Shown: positions 43,906 through 52,464, numbered from the stretch's first letter. The stretch is DNA of 64,000 bases from Rhizobium sp. CCGE531 (GCF_003627795.1 NZ_CP032684.1:1031001-1095000), one strand, 5' to 3'. Notes: generated by a model not told the origin, from the letters alone. Numbers and translations: made by a program.

Positions 43906-45626
43906 TGCCGCAACCATCAGCAAGCGCGCTATCGGCCGAAGGCGCGGCCGCTTCCCCGCATGTGCACGAAACAGTCGATACCGATGCCATCATCGTCAGC
44001 CAGAAGCCGGGCCTTGCGATTGCCGCCTTTCTGATCCTCGTCGCCATTTTCGTAACCCTCTTCAAATTCCCGCCGATCCTTGATTATCCCAACCACTATG
44101 CCCGCATGTGGCTGCTCGCCGGCGGCATCGACACGCCGCCGTTTGACGAGATCTATACGCTCGATTGGAACCGGACCTTCACCAATGTCGGCATCGATCT
44201 CGCCGCCTCTTGGCTGGGGCCGCTGATCGGCGTTTCGCTGCTGGCGCGCAGCTTGCTCTTCCTGGCGATCGTGCTGCCGCCGCTCGGCGCGATAGCGCTG
44301 CACCGGCGCCTCTATGGCGGCGGCTATTACTGGCAGATCGGCATATTATACTTCGCCTGGTGCGCGACGCTGATCGGCGGCTTCATCAATTTCCAGATCG
44401 GGCTCGGCTTGGCGCTGCTTTTCGCCAGCGCCGATCACGCCCTGCAATCACGCAATCCGGCTGTATTGTTTGGCTGGCGGCTGCTGGCCGGCCTGCTGCT
44501 GACCGTCATGCATATTTTTTCGCTGGGCTTCTACATGGCGCTCGTCTGCGGCCTCGAATTCTCGCCGACGATGGCCGCCTTGAGATCGCCTGGGGCCTTC
44601 CTGCGCCTGTGCGGCAGGCTTCTGATCGCAATGCTCGCCTGCACCCTGCCGGCGATCTGCCTGTTCCTCTATCAGCCTGTCTTGCCGGATGGCGGCGGCG
44701 GCCTGGATGCATCCTGGAACGATTCCGTCGTCCTGATCCTGGCAAACCTCATGTCGGCGCTGTGGAGCTATGCGCTGCTCGCCGACATGCTGCTCCTGAT
44801 CCCGCTGATCCTCGTCTGCACCTATGCGGCGCGCACGCGCCGTCTGACCATCCATGCCGGCATGGCGGTCGCGGCTGCCGGTCTGCTGCTTCTGTCCTGC
44901 GTTGCGCCGCGTCATATGCTCGGTACCGGCTGGATCAGCTGGCGCTTCCCCATCATGATGGCGCTTGCGGCCATGGTGACGGTCTGCCCCTTGCCACGCT
45001 TGCCGCGTCGCCAGGCTTTCCTCGTCATGCTCGTGCTCTCGACCGTCGTACTGGGACGAACAGCCTGGATCGGTTTCAACTGGTGGCAGGGGGACGCCGA
45101 TGCCGCCGCCGTTCGCACTGTGCTTGCGGCCGTGCCCGAGGGCGCAGCCGTCCTGCCGGTCATGCGGCAACCGAACGAGCACGGCGTTGCGGATCATCGC
45201 TATTTCGCCTGGAACCAGGATACGTTCCGGCATCTGCCGACGCTTGCCGTCCCTTACGCCCATGCCTTCGTGCCGACGGTCTTCACCGCCAAGGGCAAGC
45301 AGCCGCTGACCGTGTTGCCGCCCTGGAGCGATATCGCCGTGCCGGAAGGCAACCTGCTCTCCATAAGCCTGCTGGATTGCCCCGACGAGATCAGGGCCGT
45401 CAGCGGCATCGCGCCCTATCTCAACGATTGGCGGCGGCGCTTCGATTTCATTCTGCTCGTCAATGCGGATGTCGAGGATCGTTTCGGCGGCGCTGATCCG
45501 CAAGGCGTGAGGCTCGCCGCCGAAACGCCCTTTGCCAAGCTCTATGCCATCGACAAGGCCTTCATGCCGGCGGCCGACGTGCCGCCGCCGAAAAGCTGCG
45601 CCAAAATCGCGGCTGCCGACGGCTGA
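43905..45626 (+). CDS. Polytopic membrane protein, possible GT-C-like partner of the glycosyltransferase
   Basis: A 573-residue integral membrane protein with about ten or eleven hydrophobic helices between residues 35 and 385 and a C-terminal soluble domain (about 390-573). Its first periplasmic loop contains LDYPNHYARMWLL, with an aspartate where GT-C glycosyltransferases place a catalytic acid. It is coupled (TGATG) to the GT2 gene. I infer a role in transferring or flipping the lipid-linked sugar; no named family is recognised. Confidence 0.75.
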   Translation: MPQPSASALSAEGAAASPHVHETVDTDAIIVSQKPGLAIAAFLILVAIFVTLFKFPPILDYPNHYARMWLLAGGIDTPPFDEIYTLDWNRTFTNVGIDLAASWLGPLIGVSLLARSLLFLAIVLPPLGAIALHRRLYGGGYYWQIGILYFAWCATLIGGFINFQIGLGLALLFASADHALQSRNPAVLFGWRLLAGLLLTVMHIFSLGFYMALVCGLEFSPTMAALRSPGAFLRLCGRLLIAMLACTLPAICLFLYQPVLPDGGGGLDASWNDSVVLILANLMSALWSYALLADMLLLIPLILVCTYAARTRRLTIHAGMAVAAAGLLLLSCVAPRHMLGTGWISWRFPIMMALAAMVTVCPLPRLPRRQAFLVMLVLSTVVLGRTAWIGFNWWQGDADAAAVRTVLAAVPEGAAVLPVMRQPNEHGVADHRYFAWNQDTFRHLPTLAVPYAHAFVPTVFTAKGKQPLTVLPPWSDIAVPEGNLLSISLLDCPDEIRAVSGIAPYLNDWRRRFDFILLVNADVEDRFGGADPQGVRLAAETPFAKLYAIDKAFMPAADVPPPKSCAKIAAADG

Positions 45627-45689
45627 GATCTGCAAACGCAACCGGCGGCCCTTGCAGGCCGCCCGCTGGCATTGTCCCGTGATGAAGCT

Positions 45690-45795
45690 TTACAGCGCCG
45701 CGCGTCTTTTAAGACGCGCCAAGGACGCTGTAACACTTTGAAATGCTGCATAATTTTCCCTTAAATCGATTCCGATTTAAGGAATTACGCAGTAG
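45690..45795. repeat. RIME2-like palindromic repeat
   Basis: TTACAGC...GCTGTAA encloses GCGCGTCTTTTAAGACGCGC; CTGCATAATT...AATTACGCAG encloses CCTTAAATCG-ATTC-CGATTTAAGG. It is the second copy of the element at 20684-20791. It lies between the convergent membrane protein and lipoprotein genes, two bases from the stop of the latter, and could act as a bidirectional terminator. Confidence 0.8.
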
Positions 45796-45797
45796 CC

Positions 45798-46217
45798 TCA
45801 GCCGTCCGCTGCTTCTGCCTTTTCCGGCGGAGCCAGAAGCTCGGCGCAATAGGACGAGCCGCTGGCACCCGGCTGGTCGCCGAGAATTTTGACCGAGCGG
45901 ATCTCGTAGCTCTGGTTGGTGACGATATCGGCCTTGCAGCTGAGAGAGCGCTTGCCGGCCTTCTTGCCGTCCTTGTTGACGATGGTGACGTTCTTGTAGC
46001 CGCCGCGCCAGGTGTAGACGCGGCTGCCGCCTTCGTCACGGTCGGAGAGCGGCGGGCCGTAAGCCGCGAAGAAGCGGCCTGCGGATTGGCCCTGCCAGCG
46101 ATCCTGAACGGGATTCTTCGCAAGCAGCGGCAGGGCTGCTGTCGTTGTCGTCGTCGTGGTGCTGCAGCCGGCCAGTGCCAGCAACAGTCCAGCCGCGGTG
46201 ATCATGCGGATATTCAT
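45798..46217 (-). CDS. Predicted lipoprotein
   Basis: A 139-residue protein with a lipobox LALAGC (C18) followed by a run of seven threonines. The mature domain contains WQGQSAGRFFAAYGPP and RVYTWRGG, then two cysteines (LSCKAD, SYCAEL) that may pair. This looks like a small outer-membrane or periplasm-facing lipoprotein of rhizobia; function unknown. AAGGA precedes the ATG. Confidence 0.8.
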   Translation of the reverse strand: MNIRMITAAGLLLALAGCSTTTTTTTAALPLLAKNPVQDRWQGQSAGRFFAAYGPPLSDRDEGGSRVYTWRGGYKNVTIVNKDGKKAGKRSLSCKADIVTNQSYEIRSVKILGDQPGASGSSYCAELLAPPEKAEAADG

Positions 46218-46477
46218 CGTGTCGTCCTTGAGCTTCTGTCACGCATTCGGTTGCGGAAAAGCCGCTGTCCCACGGCATTTTCCACCTGTCCCGCCTAGGG
46301 CTTTAGCGCCAAAGCCGGCAAAAGAAAATTCCCATCCGCGTGTACAAGCGGGATTTTACTCGATCTGTTGCGTCTTTTGCACGCCCGCATTTTCACCCCC
46401 GGTTTCCTGCCGATTTTCTAGGCAGACACGGCTGTAATTTTTTCGTCAAAAATCAAAAGGTTTTTTGAGATTGGTGC
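46218..46477. other. Non-coding stretch before tRNA-Pro
   Basis: Together with the tRNA promoter this makes about 300 bases without a gene. The part from 46218 carries the lipoprotein promoter region on the minus strand. I see an AT-rich tract with TTTTTTCGTCAAAAATC near 46440 but no convincing small gene or RNA. Confidence 0.5.
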
Positions 46478-46506
46478 TTGTGCATCAAAAATGGCTGGTC
46501 TATAGA
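46478..46506 (+). promoter_or_regulatory. Sigma-70-type promoter of tRNA-Pro
   Basis: TTGTGC, a 17-base spacer and TATAGA end 14 bases before the first base of the tRNA. The spacing is ideal for a housekeeping promoter. Confidence 0.65.
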
Positions 46507-46520
46507 AGCGCCGCTGGTCA

Positions 46521-46597
46521 CGGAGTGTAGCGCAGTCTGGTAGCGCACCACGTTCGGGACGTGGGGGTCGAGTGTTCGAATCACTCCACTCCGACCA
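46521..46597 (+). tRNA. tRNA-Pro (CGG)
   Basis: A complete 77-base cloverleaf. The acceptor stem CGGAGTG pairs with CACTCCG, the anticodon stem CCACG/CGTGG encloses TTCGGGA with anticodon CGG, and the T arm contains GTTCGAATC. CCA is encoded. A promoter lies immediately upstream. Confidence 0.95.
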
Positions 46598-46945
46598 GCT
46601 TAAAACACTGATCTCCTTCCCGAAAAATCTCCCCCCGAAATTATGATCTGAGATCCTGTCCGAAGATCGGGCAGTTATTGGCTGATGCGCGATTGCCTTT
46701 TCCGCACCGCTACATGGCGGCCTGGAGATCGGCTCGCCTAAGATCGTCTTCAGCGGCCGGATGGCTGGTTTGGAGACTGGATGCATTTCTCCGCCAGCAT
46801 TACCGGCTAACATCATACCGCGCATCACGCCAGCTTTTGCAAAACCGGCTCTTTTTGTCGCCCGAAGCACTATATACAAGGAAGAGGGGCGTGCATCCGA
46901 CTCAGACAAGAGTTCGGCTGGCAGGTGCTGGAGCGGAGTGACGGA
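46598..46945. other. 348-base region between tRNA-Pro and the pentapeptide gene
   Basis: Frames in this stretch are short and lack ribosome binding sites. An AT-rich box (CACTATATACAAGG near 46870) could be part of the promoter of the pentapeptide gene. Nothing else is assignable. Confidence 0.45.
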
Positions 46946-47752
46946 ATGGATTTTGTCGATGGGGCGGCCCGGGTGGCCGGTGAGAAATTTGCGAGCGCGC
47001 AAAGGCGGCGTGCTGCATGGTCGGGCGCCATGGGGCGGAGAATGGGGATAGCCACGGGTCTTGGCGTATTGGCGCTGAGCGCGGTGTTCCTGCTAGGCCC
47101 CGGCACCAATGCGCTGCGTGCTGGCGATTGCGGCAATGTCGCAGCACCCGGCCTCGATTGGAGCGGATGCAGCAAGACCAACATCATGCTGCCGAACAGC
47201 GATCTGCATGGTGCCAATCTCGCCGGTGCCCATCTCGATAGCACCGATTTGAGCGATGCCAACTTGACCTCCGCCAATCTCGAGAAGGCGACGCTGGTGC
47301 GCACTTGGCTGAAGAATGCCAAGGCCGACGGCGCGAACTTCGCAAAGATCGAAGCCTATCGCTCCGATTTCAGCAAGGCCTCCGCCAATGGCGCTTCCTT
47401 TGCCAATGCCGAATTGCAGCGGGCCGAATTTGCCGACGCGCAGCTCAACAGTGCCGATTTTCAGAAGGCGGAACTCGGGCGCGCCGATTTCGACAAGGCT
47501 GTGCTGACGGGTGCGAATTTCTCCTTTGCCAATCTTTCGCGGGCGACGCTGAACGGCGCCGTGATGGACGGCGCAACCTCCTTCAGCGGCGCGTTCATGT
47601 ATCTCACCCGCATCGAGGGCCTCGATCTGTCGAAGGCAAGCGGCCTGCAGCAGGCGCAGATCAATCTGGCTTGCGGGGACAAGACGACCATATTGCCGTC
47701 CTGGCTGAAGGCGCCGTCCAACTGGCCTTGCCCGCCGGATGAAAAGGACTGA
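46946..47752 (+). CDS. Membrane-anchored pentapeptide-repeat protein
   Basis: A 268-residue protein with one N-terminal hydrophobic helix (about 35-55, GIATGLGVLALSAVFLLGPG) and a pentapeptide-repeat domain of the A(D/N)LXX type (about 75-225: GANLAGAHLDSTDLSDANL and so on). It would form a right-handed quadrilateral beta helix in the periplasm. GDCGN and SGCSK lie before the repeats and ACGD and WPCP after them, so disulfides may cap the helix. GGAG lies seven bases before the ATG. Role unknown. Confidence 0.85.
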   Translation: MDFVDGAARVAGEKFASAQRRRAAWSGAMGRRMGIATGLGVLALSAVFLLGPGTNALRAGDCGNVAAPGLDWSGCSKTNIMLPNSDLHGANLAGAHLDSTDLSDANLTSANLEKATLVRTWLKNAKADGANFAKIEAYRSDFSKASANGASFANAELQRAEFADAQLNSADFQKAELGRADFDKAVLTGANFSFANLSRATLNGAVMDGATSFSGAFMYLTRIEGLDLSKASGLQQAQINLACGDKTTILPSWLKAPSNWPCPPDEKD

Positions 47753-47788
47753 CGATCTCTCAGACGGGCATCTTCGAAAGGCCAAGCC

Positions 47789-48286
47789 ATGTTCGTGGAA
47801 AAAGCGATTCAAAACGACAGCAAGCCTGAATTCTATCGCGAGCTTGCCGATCAGCTGAAGGCCTTGCTTGATGGCGAGCGGGATTCGATTGCCAATGCCG
47901 CCAATACCTCCGCGCTGATCTTCCAGATGCTGCCTGACCTCAATTGGGCGGGATTCTATTTCCTGCGGCAGGCAAATGAACTCGTGCTCGGGCCGTTCCA
48001 GGGCAAGCCCGCTTGCGTGCGCATTGCCGTCGGCCGTGGCGTCTGCGGGACGGCGGTCGAGAAGGCCCGGTCGGTCCTCGTCGAGGATGTACATGCTTTT
48101 CCCGGACATATCGCCTGCGATGCGGCCTCGCGATCGGAGTTGGTCGTGCCGCTCTTCCGCGAGGGAAGGGTCTTCGGCGTCATCGATCTCGACAGCCCGC
48201 TTCCAGGCCGTTTCGACGGCGACGATCAGGCCGGCATCGAGGCGCTTGCTGCAATTTATGCCGCCTCATGCAAGGGGAATGGCTGA
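47789..48286 (+). CDS. msrC: Free methionine-(R)-sulfoxide reductase (GAF domain)
   Basis: A 165-residue single GAF-domain enzyme that reduces free methionine-R-sulfoxide. The three conserved cysteines are C76 (PACVRI), C86 (GRGVCGTA) and C110 (GHIACDAASRSE), matching the spacing of Cys84, Cys94 and Cys118 in the E. coli enzyme. It starts 36 bases after the pentapeptide gene. Two further methionine sulfoxide reductases follow on the same strand. Confidence 0.92.
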   Translation: MFVEKAIQNDSKPEFYRELADQLKALLDGERDSIANAANTSALIFQMLPDLNWAGFYFLRQANELVLGPFQGKPACVRIAVGRGVCGTAVEKARSVLVEDVHAFPGHIACDAASRSELVVPLFREGRVFGVIDLDSPLPGRFDGDDQAGIEALAAIYAASCKGNG

Positions 48287-48465
48287 GGCGCGGGAATGGC
48301 AGGGCGTCACGCAGTCGTGATCGATATGGCAAACCGATCGCGTGATGCCTATATTGGCTCTGCAAACACTCCCTTAGCGCTGATCGAGCTTCATCCGGCC
48401 TTCTTGCGTCCCTTAGAGGACCCGGCTCAGCTCGGAATGCGTGCCGAGGGGCATGGAGAACAACA

Positions 48466-48915
48466 ATGGGCAAATACAGCAAGACGGCAGAGGCCATAGC
48501 CAAGCTTACCCCTGAACAATATCGCGTGACGCAGCAAAGCGGCACGGAACGTCCCGGCTCCGGCGAACATCTCTACAACAAGCAGTCGGGCATCTATGTC
48601 GATATCGTTTCCGGCGAGCCACTTTTTGCCTCTGCGGATAAATTCGATTCCGGCTGCGGCTGGCCGAGCTTTACCAAGCCGATCGAGCCTGCCAATGTCA
48701 GCGAGTTGACGGATGCGTCGCACGGTATGGTGCGCGTCGAAGTGCGCTCGGCAAATGGCGACAGCCATCTCGGCCATGTTTTCCCGGACGGACCGATCGA
48801 TCGCGGCGGCCTGCGCTATTGCATCAATTCCGCGTCCCTTCGCTTCGTGCCGCGTGACCGGATGGAAGCCGAGGGCTATGGTGCCTATATCGATCAAGTG
48901 GAGGATATAAGATGA
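48466..48915 (+). CDS. msrB: Peptide-methionine (R)-S-oxide reductase MsrB
   Basis: A 149-residue selenocysteine-less MsrB. The catalytic cysteine is C119 in [11 protein letters not shown] and the possible resolving cysteine is C64 in SGCGWPSF. The two CxxC pairs that hold structural zinc in many MsrB proteins are absent ([13 protein letters not shown] replaces the first), so this is the zinc-free form. GGAG precedes the ATG. It overlaps msrA by four bases, so the two repair enzymes are made together. Confidence 0.95.
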   Translation: MGKYSKTAEAIAKLTPEQYRVTQQSGTERPGSGEHLYNKQSGIYVDIVSGEPLFASADKFDSGCGWPSFTKPIEPANVSELTDASHGMVRVEVRSANGDSHLGHVFPDGPIDRGGLRYCINSASLRFVPRDRMEAEGYGAYIDQVEDIR

Positions 48916-49439
48916 CAACGGAACGTGCAGTTCTCGCCGGCGGTTGCTTCTGGGGCATGCAGGATCTCATCCGCCGCTATGACGGCGTCATCTCGACGCG
49001 CGTCGGCTATAGCGGCGGCGATGTCCGCAACGCCACTTACCGCAACCACGGCAGCCATGCCGAGGCGATCGAGATCATTTTCGATCCGCGGAAGATCGGC
49101 TACCGCGATGTGCTGGAATTCTTCTTCCAGATTCACGACCCGAGCACGCGCAATCGCCAGGGCAACGATGTCGGCTTGAGCTACCGCTCGGCGATCTTCT
49201 ACACCAGCGAAGAGCAGAAGCAGGTCGCGCTCGACACGATCGCCGATGTCGACGCTTCCGGCCTGTGGCCCGGCAAGGTCGTCACCGAGGTCGCGCCGGT
49301 CGGTGATTTCTGGGAAGCCGAGCCGGAGCACCAGGATTATCTGGAGCGCTATCCGAACGGCTATACGTGCCACTTCGTCCGGCCGGGCTGGAAGCTGCCA
49401 CGCCGGCAGACTGATACAACGCAGCGCGCGGCTTCTTGA
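48912..49439 (+). CDS. msrA: Peptide-methionine (S)-S-oxide reductase MsrA
   Basis: A 175-residue MsrA with the catalytic GCFWG (C12), the conserved RVGYSGGD and [11 protein letters not shown], and a resolving cysteine near the C-terminus (YTCHF). It repairs the S form of methionine sulfoxide in proteins, complementing the adjacent MsrB and the free-methionine enzyme. It is coupled to msrB upstream (ATGA) and to a DUF6314 gene downstream (TGATG). Confidence 0.96.
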   Translation: MTTERAVLAGGCFWGMQDLIRRYDGVISTRVGYSGGDVRNATYRNHGSHAEAIEIIFDPRKIGYRDVLEFFFQIHDPSTRNRQGNDVGLSYRSAIFYTSEEQKQVALDTIADVDASGLWPGKVVTEVAPVGDFWEAEPEHQDYLERYPNGYTCHFVRPGWKLPRRQTDTTQRAAS

Positions 49440-49852
49440 TGAAAGGATCGGCCGGCATCGACCGGCTGAAACCCTATCTCGGGACTTGGGAGGTGAGGCG
49501 GCGGATCATTGACCGCTTCAATCGCTTCCTGATCACATTCGAGGGACAGGCGTTCGTCACGCCTGTCCAGTTCGAGGAGCATGGCGATACGCGAAGCGAG
49601 CACGCGACGCTAAGAAGCAGTCGCACCTATCGGCTTGATGACGCAGATGACGATGTCGTCGTGCGTTTCCCCAATCTTTCGGAATTCATCCGCATCGGTG
49701 AAGGCGCCTCGCAACGCGTCACCCATCATTGCGGCCCCGATCTTTACCGGGGCCGTCTCTTCTTTCGGACATCCGATGCCTGGGCGGAGATGTGGCATGT
49801 GCGCGGACCAAGAAAGCATTATCTGAGCCTCGCGCATTATCGGCGTATCTGA
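49439..49852 (+). CDS. DUF6314-family protein
   Basis: A 137-residue beta-rich, lipocalin-like protein. It begins LKPYLGTWEVRRRIIDRF and ends WHVRGPRKHYLSLAHYRR, the signature of DUF6314. The ATG overlaps the msrA stop by one base; a TTG one codon earlier is possible. Coupling to msrA suggests a role in oxidative stress or binding of an oxidised ligand, but this is inference. Confidence 0.8.
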   Translation: MKGSAGIDRLKPYLGTWEVRRRIIDRFNRFLITFEGQAFVTPVQFEEHGDTRSEHATLRSSRTYRLDDADDDVVVRFPNLSEFIRIGEGASQRVTHHCGPDLYRGRLFFRTSDAWAEMWHVRGPRKHYLSLAHYRRI

Positions 49853-49861
49853 CCCCAGCCT

Positions 49862-49880
49862 GTCTCCACGAATGGGAGAC
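49862..49880. terminator. Small convergent hairpin
   Basis: GTCTCC and GGAGAC pair across a seven-base loop between the DUF6314 gene and the DAHP synthase gene. The stem is short and lacks a T-run, so the call rests on position. Confidence 0.4.
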
Positions 49881-49884
49881 GGTT

Positions 49885-50946
49885 TCAGCGCGCCAGCCGT
49901 CGCCGTGCCTGGGCGGCCCTCGCCAGGTCTTCCAGCGTGCGAACGGAAGTCGGCCAGTCGATGCAGCCGTCGGTGATGCTCTGGCCGTAGACCAGCGGCT
50001 TGCCGGGCACGAGGTCCTGGCGGCCGGCAACGAGGTTGCTCTCCATCATCATGCCCTTGATCCGCCGATCGCCCGCCGAGACCTGCTCAGCGACGGAAGT
50101 CACGACGAGCGGCTGGTTTTCCGGGTTCTTGCTGCTGTTGGCGTGGCTGGCGTCGATGATGATGCGCGGCTCGAGCCCGGCCTTGAGGGACTGTTCCGCC
50201 GTCGCCTGCACGCTGGCGGCATCATAATTGGGCTGCTTGCCGCCACGCAGGATGATGTGGCAATCCTCATTGCCGCGCGTCGAGGCGATCGCTGCCAGGC
50301 CTTCCTTGGTCACCGCCGGGAAGTGATGCGGCTGCGACGCCGCGACGATCGCGTCGAGCGCGATGCGCACGTCGCCATTCGTGCCGTTCTTGAAGCCGAC
50401 GGGGCAGGAGAGGCCCGATGCCAGCTGCCGGTGCACCTGGCTCTCGGTCGTCCTCGCGCCGATCGCACCCCAGCTCACCAGGTCGGAAATATATTGCGGC
50501 GTGATCGTATCGAGATATTCGCAGCCCGCCGGCAGGCCGATCTCGTTGACGTCGAACAGCAGCTTGCGGGCGATGCGCAGGCCTTCCTCGATACGGTAGC
50601 TGCCGTCGAGATGCGGGTCGTTGATCAGGCCCTTCCATCCCACAGTCGTGCGCGGCTTCTCGAAATAGACCCGCATGATGATTTCGAGATCGTCTGAGAA
50701 GCGGTCCTGCTGTTCCTTCAGCCGCGCTGCATAATCGAGCGCTGCGACCGGATCATGAATGGAGCAGGGGCCGATGACGACGATCAATCGGTCGTCCTCG
50801 TCGCGCAGGATATTGTGGACGGCATTGCGCGCCTTTGTGACGGTGGCCGTCGCTGCCTCGTCGCGGGGAATCTCATCTATGATCCGGGACGGCGGCGTCA
50901 GCGCCGTGATCTCGACAATGCGCAAGTCATCAGTGGAATTCAACAC
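49885..50946 (-). CDS. 3-deoxy-7-phosphoheptulonate (DAHP) synthase, class I
   Basis: A 353-residue AroF/G/H-type enzyme that condenses PEP and erythrose 4-phosphate, the first step of aromatic amino acid synthesis. Conserved parts are VVIGPCSIHDP, RVYFEKPRTTVGWKGLINDP, GARTTESQVHRQLASGL, GFKNGTNG and DASHANS. The GTG at 50946 is chosen because AAAGGA lies nine bases upstream and downstream of the leader terminator; the ATG at 50970 has no ribosome binding site. A Phe/Tyr-rich leader and attenuator precede it, so it is probably controlled by aromatic amino acid supply. Confidence 0.93.
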   Translation of the reverse strand: MLNSTDDLRIVEITALTPPSRIIDEIPRDEAATATVTKARNAVHNILRDEDDRLIVVIGPCSIHDPVAALDYAARLKEQQDRFSDDLEIIMRVYFEKPRTTVGWKGLINDPHLDGSYRIEEGLRIARKLLFDVNEIGLPAGCEYLDTITPQYISDLVSWGAIGARTTESQVHRQLASGLSCPVGFKNGTNGDVRIALDAIVAASQPHHFPAVTKEGLAAIASTRGNEDCHIILRGGKQPNYDAASVQATAEQSLKAGLEPRIIIDASHANSSKNPENQPLVVTSVAEQVSAGDRRIKGMMMESNLVAGRQDLVPGKPLVYGQSITDGCIDWPTSVRTLEDLARAAQARRRLAR

Positions 50947-50981
50947 GGTATCGGTTCCTTTAAGGGTCATACCGTGGCGAC

Positions 50982-51009
50982 AAAAAAGCCGCCAGGTAGA
51001 CTAGCGGCT
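50982..51009 (-). terminator. Attenuator terminator before DAHP synthase
   Basis: On the minus strand AGCCGCTAG pairs with CTGGCGGCT (9 bp including one G-U) around the loop TCTAC and is followed at once by TTTTTT. It lies only 36 bases before the coding start, so transcription would stop unless an alternative fold forms. Its first arm can also pair with AGCGG at 51059-51063. Confidence 0.8.
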
Positions 51010-51040
51010 GTTCGGGTCTTTGCTGTCGTGTCTCTTCTAA

Positions 51041-51115
51041 CTACGCACAGGCCCGCCTCCGCTGAGAGCAGCGGTACGAATAAAATCGCGAGGCATATGC
51101 GTGAGCGAATGACAT
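51041..51115 (-). CDS. Leader peptide rich in Phe/Tyr (aromatic attenuation)
   Basis: A 24-codon frame starting at ATG 51115 and ending with TAG encodes MSFAHAYASRFYSYRCSQ followed by RRRACA. Five of the first 14 codons are Phe or Tyr (positions 3, 7, 11, 12, 14). The codons right after Tyr14 form the first arm of a hairpin. A weak GAGA lies about nine bases upstream. This is the layout of attenuator leader peptides, in which ribosome stalling reports amino acid shortage. Confidence 0.7.
   Translation of the reverse strand: MSFAHAYASRFYSYRCSQRRRACA
51059..51074 (-). promoter_or_regulatory. Pause/anti-antiterminator hairpin of the attenuator
   Basis: CCGCTG and CAGCGG form a perfect 6-bp stem with a four-base loop, starting at the last base of the Tyr14 codon of the leader peptide. 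A ribosome stalled at the Phe/Tyr codons would mask the first arm and free the second (AGCGG) to pair with CCGCT of the terminator. Confidence 0.65.
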
Positions 51116-51320
51116 GCGCTGTCTCTACGACAAAAAATGCTGGATGTCGATGCGTTGATCGCAGGGAAATGCAGGCAATTGGCCGCGGCGCGGCTATTTG
51201 CTCGACAATCGAAGCGATCGCTGGCCGGCTGATTTTCCGGCCTGCATGGGCACGCAATTTTGGCGGCGGAAGCACGCCATTCGAACGGCATCCGCAAAAT
51301 GAATCGACCCCTTCTCGGAA

Positions 51321-51356
51321 GGACCGGCCCGACTTCGCTGGAAGTCGGACCGGTCC
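51321..51356 (-). terminator. Porin gene terminator hairpin
   Basis: GGACCGGCCCGACTTC and GAAGTCGGACCGGTCC form a 16-bp stem with one non-Watson-Crick pair and a GCTG loop, 47 bases past the porin stop. The following tract is only weakly T-rich. Between this hairpin and the leader peptide (51116-51320) I see no gene. Confidence 0.7.
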
Positions 51357-51402
51357 CCATCCGATCAGGGGTCAAGTCAGATCAGATCTCGGTAAAGAGG
51401 TC

Positions 51403-52464
51403 TTAGAAGCTACGCTGGAAGCGCAGAACGCCAGCCCACTGGTCCTGGTTGATGGAGTCCCAGTTGGTGTAGGAAACTTCCGGCTGAACCAGGAGGTTCT
51501 TGACCGGGTTCCAACGAACGTTGGCGGTTGCTGCGAAGATCTTCGAGTCGGTGTAGGCAACCTGAGCGTTAGCCTGCAGCTTTTCGTTGATCGGAACGGT
51601 GAAGCCGCCCCAGACAGCCCAGTCGCCCCAGCCGATGCCCTTGGCAGCGCCAGCGCCGTTGGCGTTTGCGTACTTGTTCAGCTTGTCGCCGTCGGTGTTC
51701 CAGCCGCCCATCAAGAAGGCCTTGAAGACGCCGAAGTCGGCATCGACGCGAGCCTTGACAGCGCCTTCTTCGACGATGGAGTCATAACCACCGACGATCT
51801 TGAAGCCGAAGTTGCCAGCCTTGTAACCAACACCGGCAACAGCGTCTGGAGCGTAGTGGTTGGAGCTGTCTTCGCCGTTGACGCCGGTAGCGCCAGCGCC
51901 GGAGTTGCTGTCTTCAACCGAGATCACAGCCGTGAAGCCGTTGCCGGCGTCGTAGTTGTAGGTCAACTGGTTGAGTTCGTACGGGCCGTCATTGACCACG
52001 TCGTCGTTGATGACGTTGCCGGCGTAACCGATGTACGAGTTGTACTGCGAGTCGGCCTTACCAACGAGGAAGCCACCGAGGCTGATGTTGGCGAACAGCA
52101 GCTTCGTGGTGGTGGAACCACCATCCTGCCAATCGAAGCGGTAGACCGTGTTGGTCTTCAGCGGGCCGTATTCGGTGTCGGTCGCGGTGTCGACGCTCAG
52201 CTGAGCGCGCGTGTGCCAAACCGTGCCATTCTTGCTGGTCGGGTTGTAGGCATCGTACCACTTGCCTTCGGTACGGACCATGCCGCCGATCTTGAGGCAG
52301 GTTTCCGTGCCCGGGATGAAGAAGTAGCCAGCGCCATATGCGTCGCAGATGCGGACGTATTCGAGCGGTTCCGGCTCGGCAGCAACGATAGCGTCAGCTG
52401 CATGGGCGCCAGAAACTACTGCCAGGGCAGCAGCGGAGCCGAGAAGAAGGCTCTTGATGTTCAT
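51403..52464 (-). CDS. ropA: Outer-membrane porin, RopA/Omp2 family
   Basis: A 353-residue porin with a signal peptide (MNIKSLLLGSAAALAVVSGAHA). The mature part opens with PEPLEYVRICDAYGAGYFFIPGTETCLKIGG, split here by two cysteines typical of alphaproteobacterial Porin_2 proteins, and ends in the aromatic residue F of the last strand (LRFQRSF). It should form a trimeric 16-strand channel. Codon use is strongly biased, as expected of a highly expressed gene. GGAG precedes the ATG at 52464. Several ropA paralogues usually exist in rhizobia. Confidence 0.93.
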   Translation of the reverse strand: MNIKSLLLGSAAALAVVSGAHAADAIVAAEPEPLEYVRICDAYGAGYFFIPGTETCLKIGGMVRTEGKWYDAYNPTSKNGTVWHTRAQLSVDTATDTEYGPLKTNTVYRFDWQDGGSTTTKLLFANISLGGFLVGKADSQYNSYIGYAGNVINDDVVNDGPYELNQLTYNYDAGNGFTAVISVEDSNSGAGATGVNGEDSSNHYAPDAVAGVGYKAGNFGFKIVGGYDSIVEEGAVKARVDADFGVFKAFLMGGWNTDGDKLNKYANANGAGAAKGIGWGDWAVWGGFTVPINEKLQANAQVAYTDSKIFAATANVRWNPVKNLLVQPEVSYTNWDSINQDQWAGVLRFQRSF

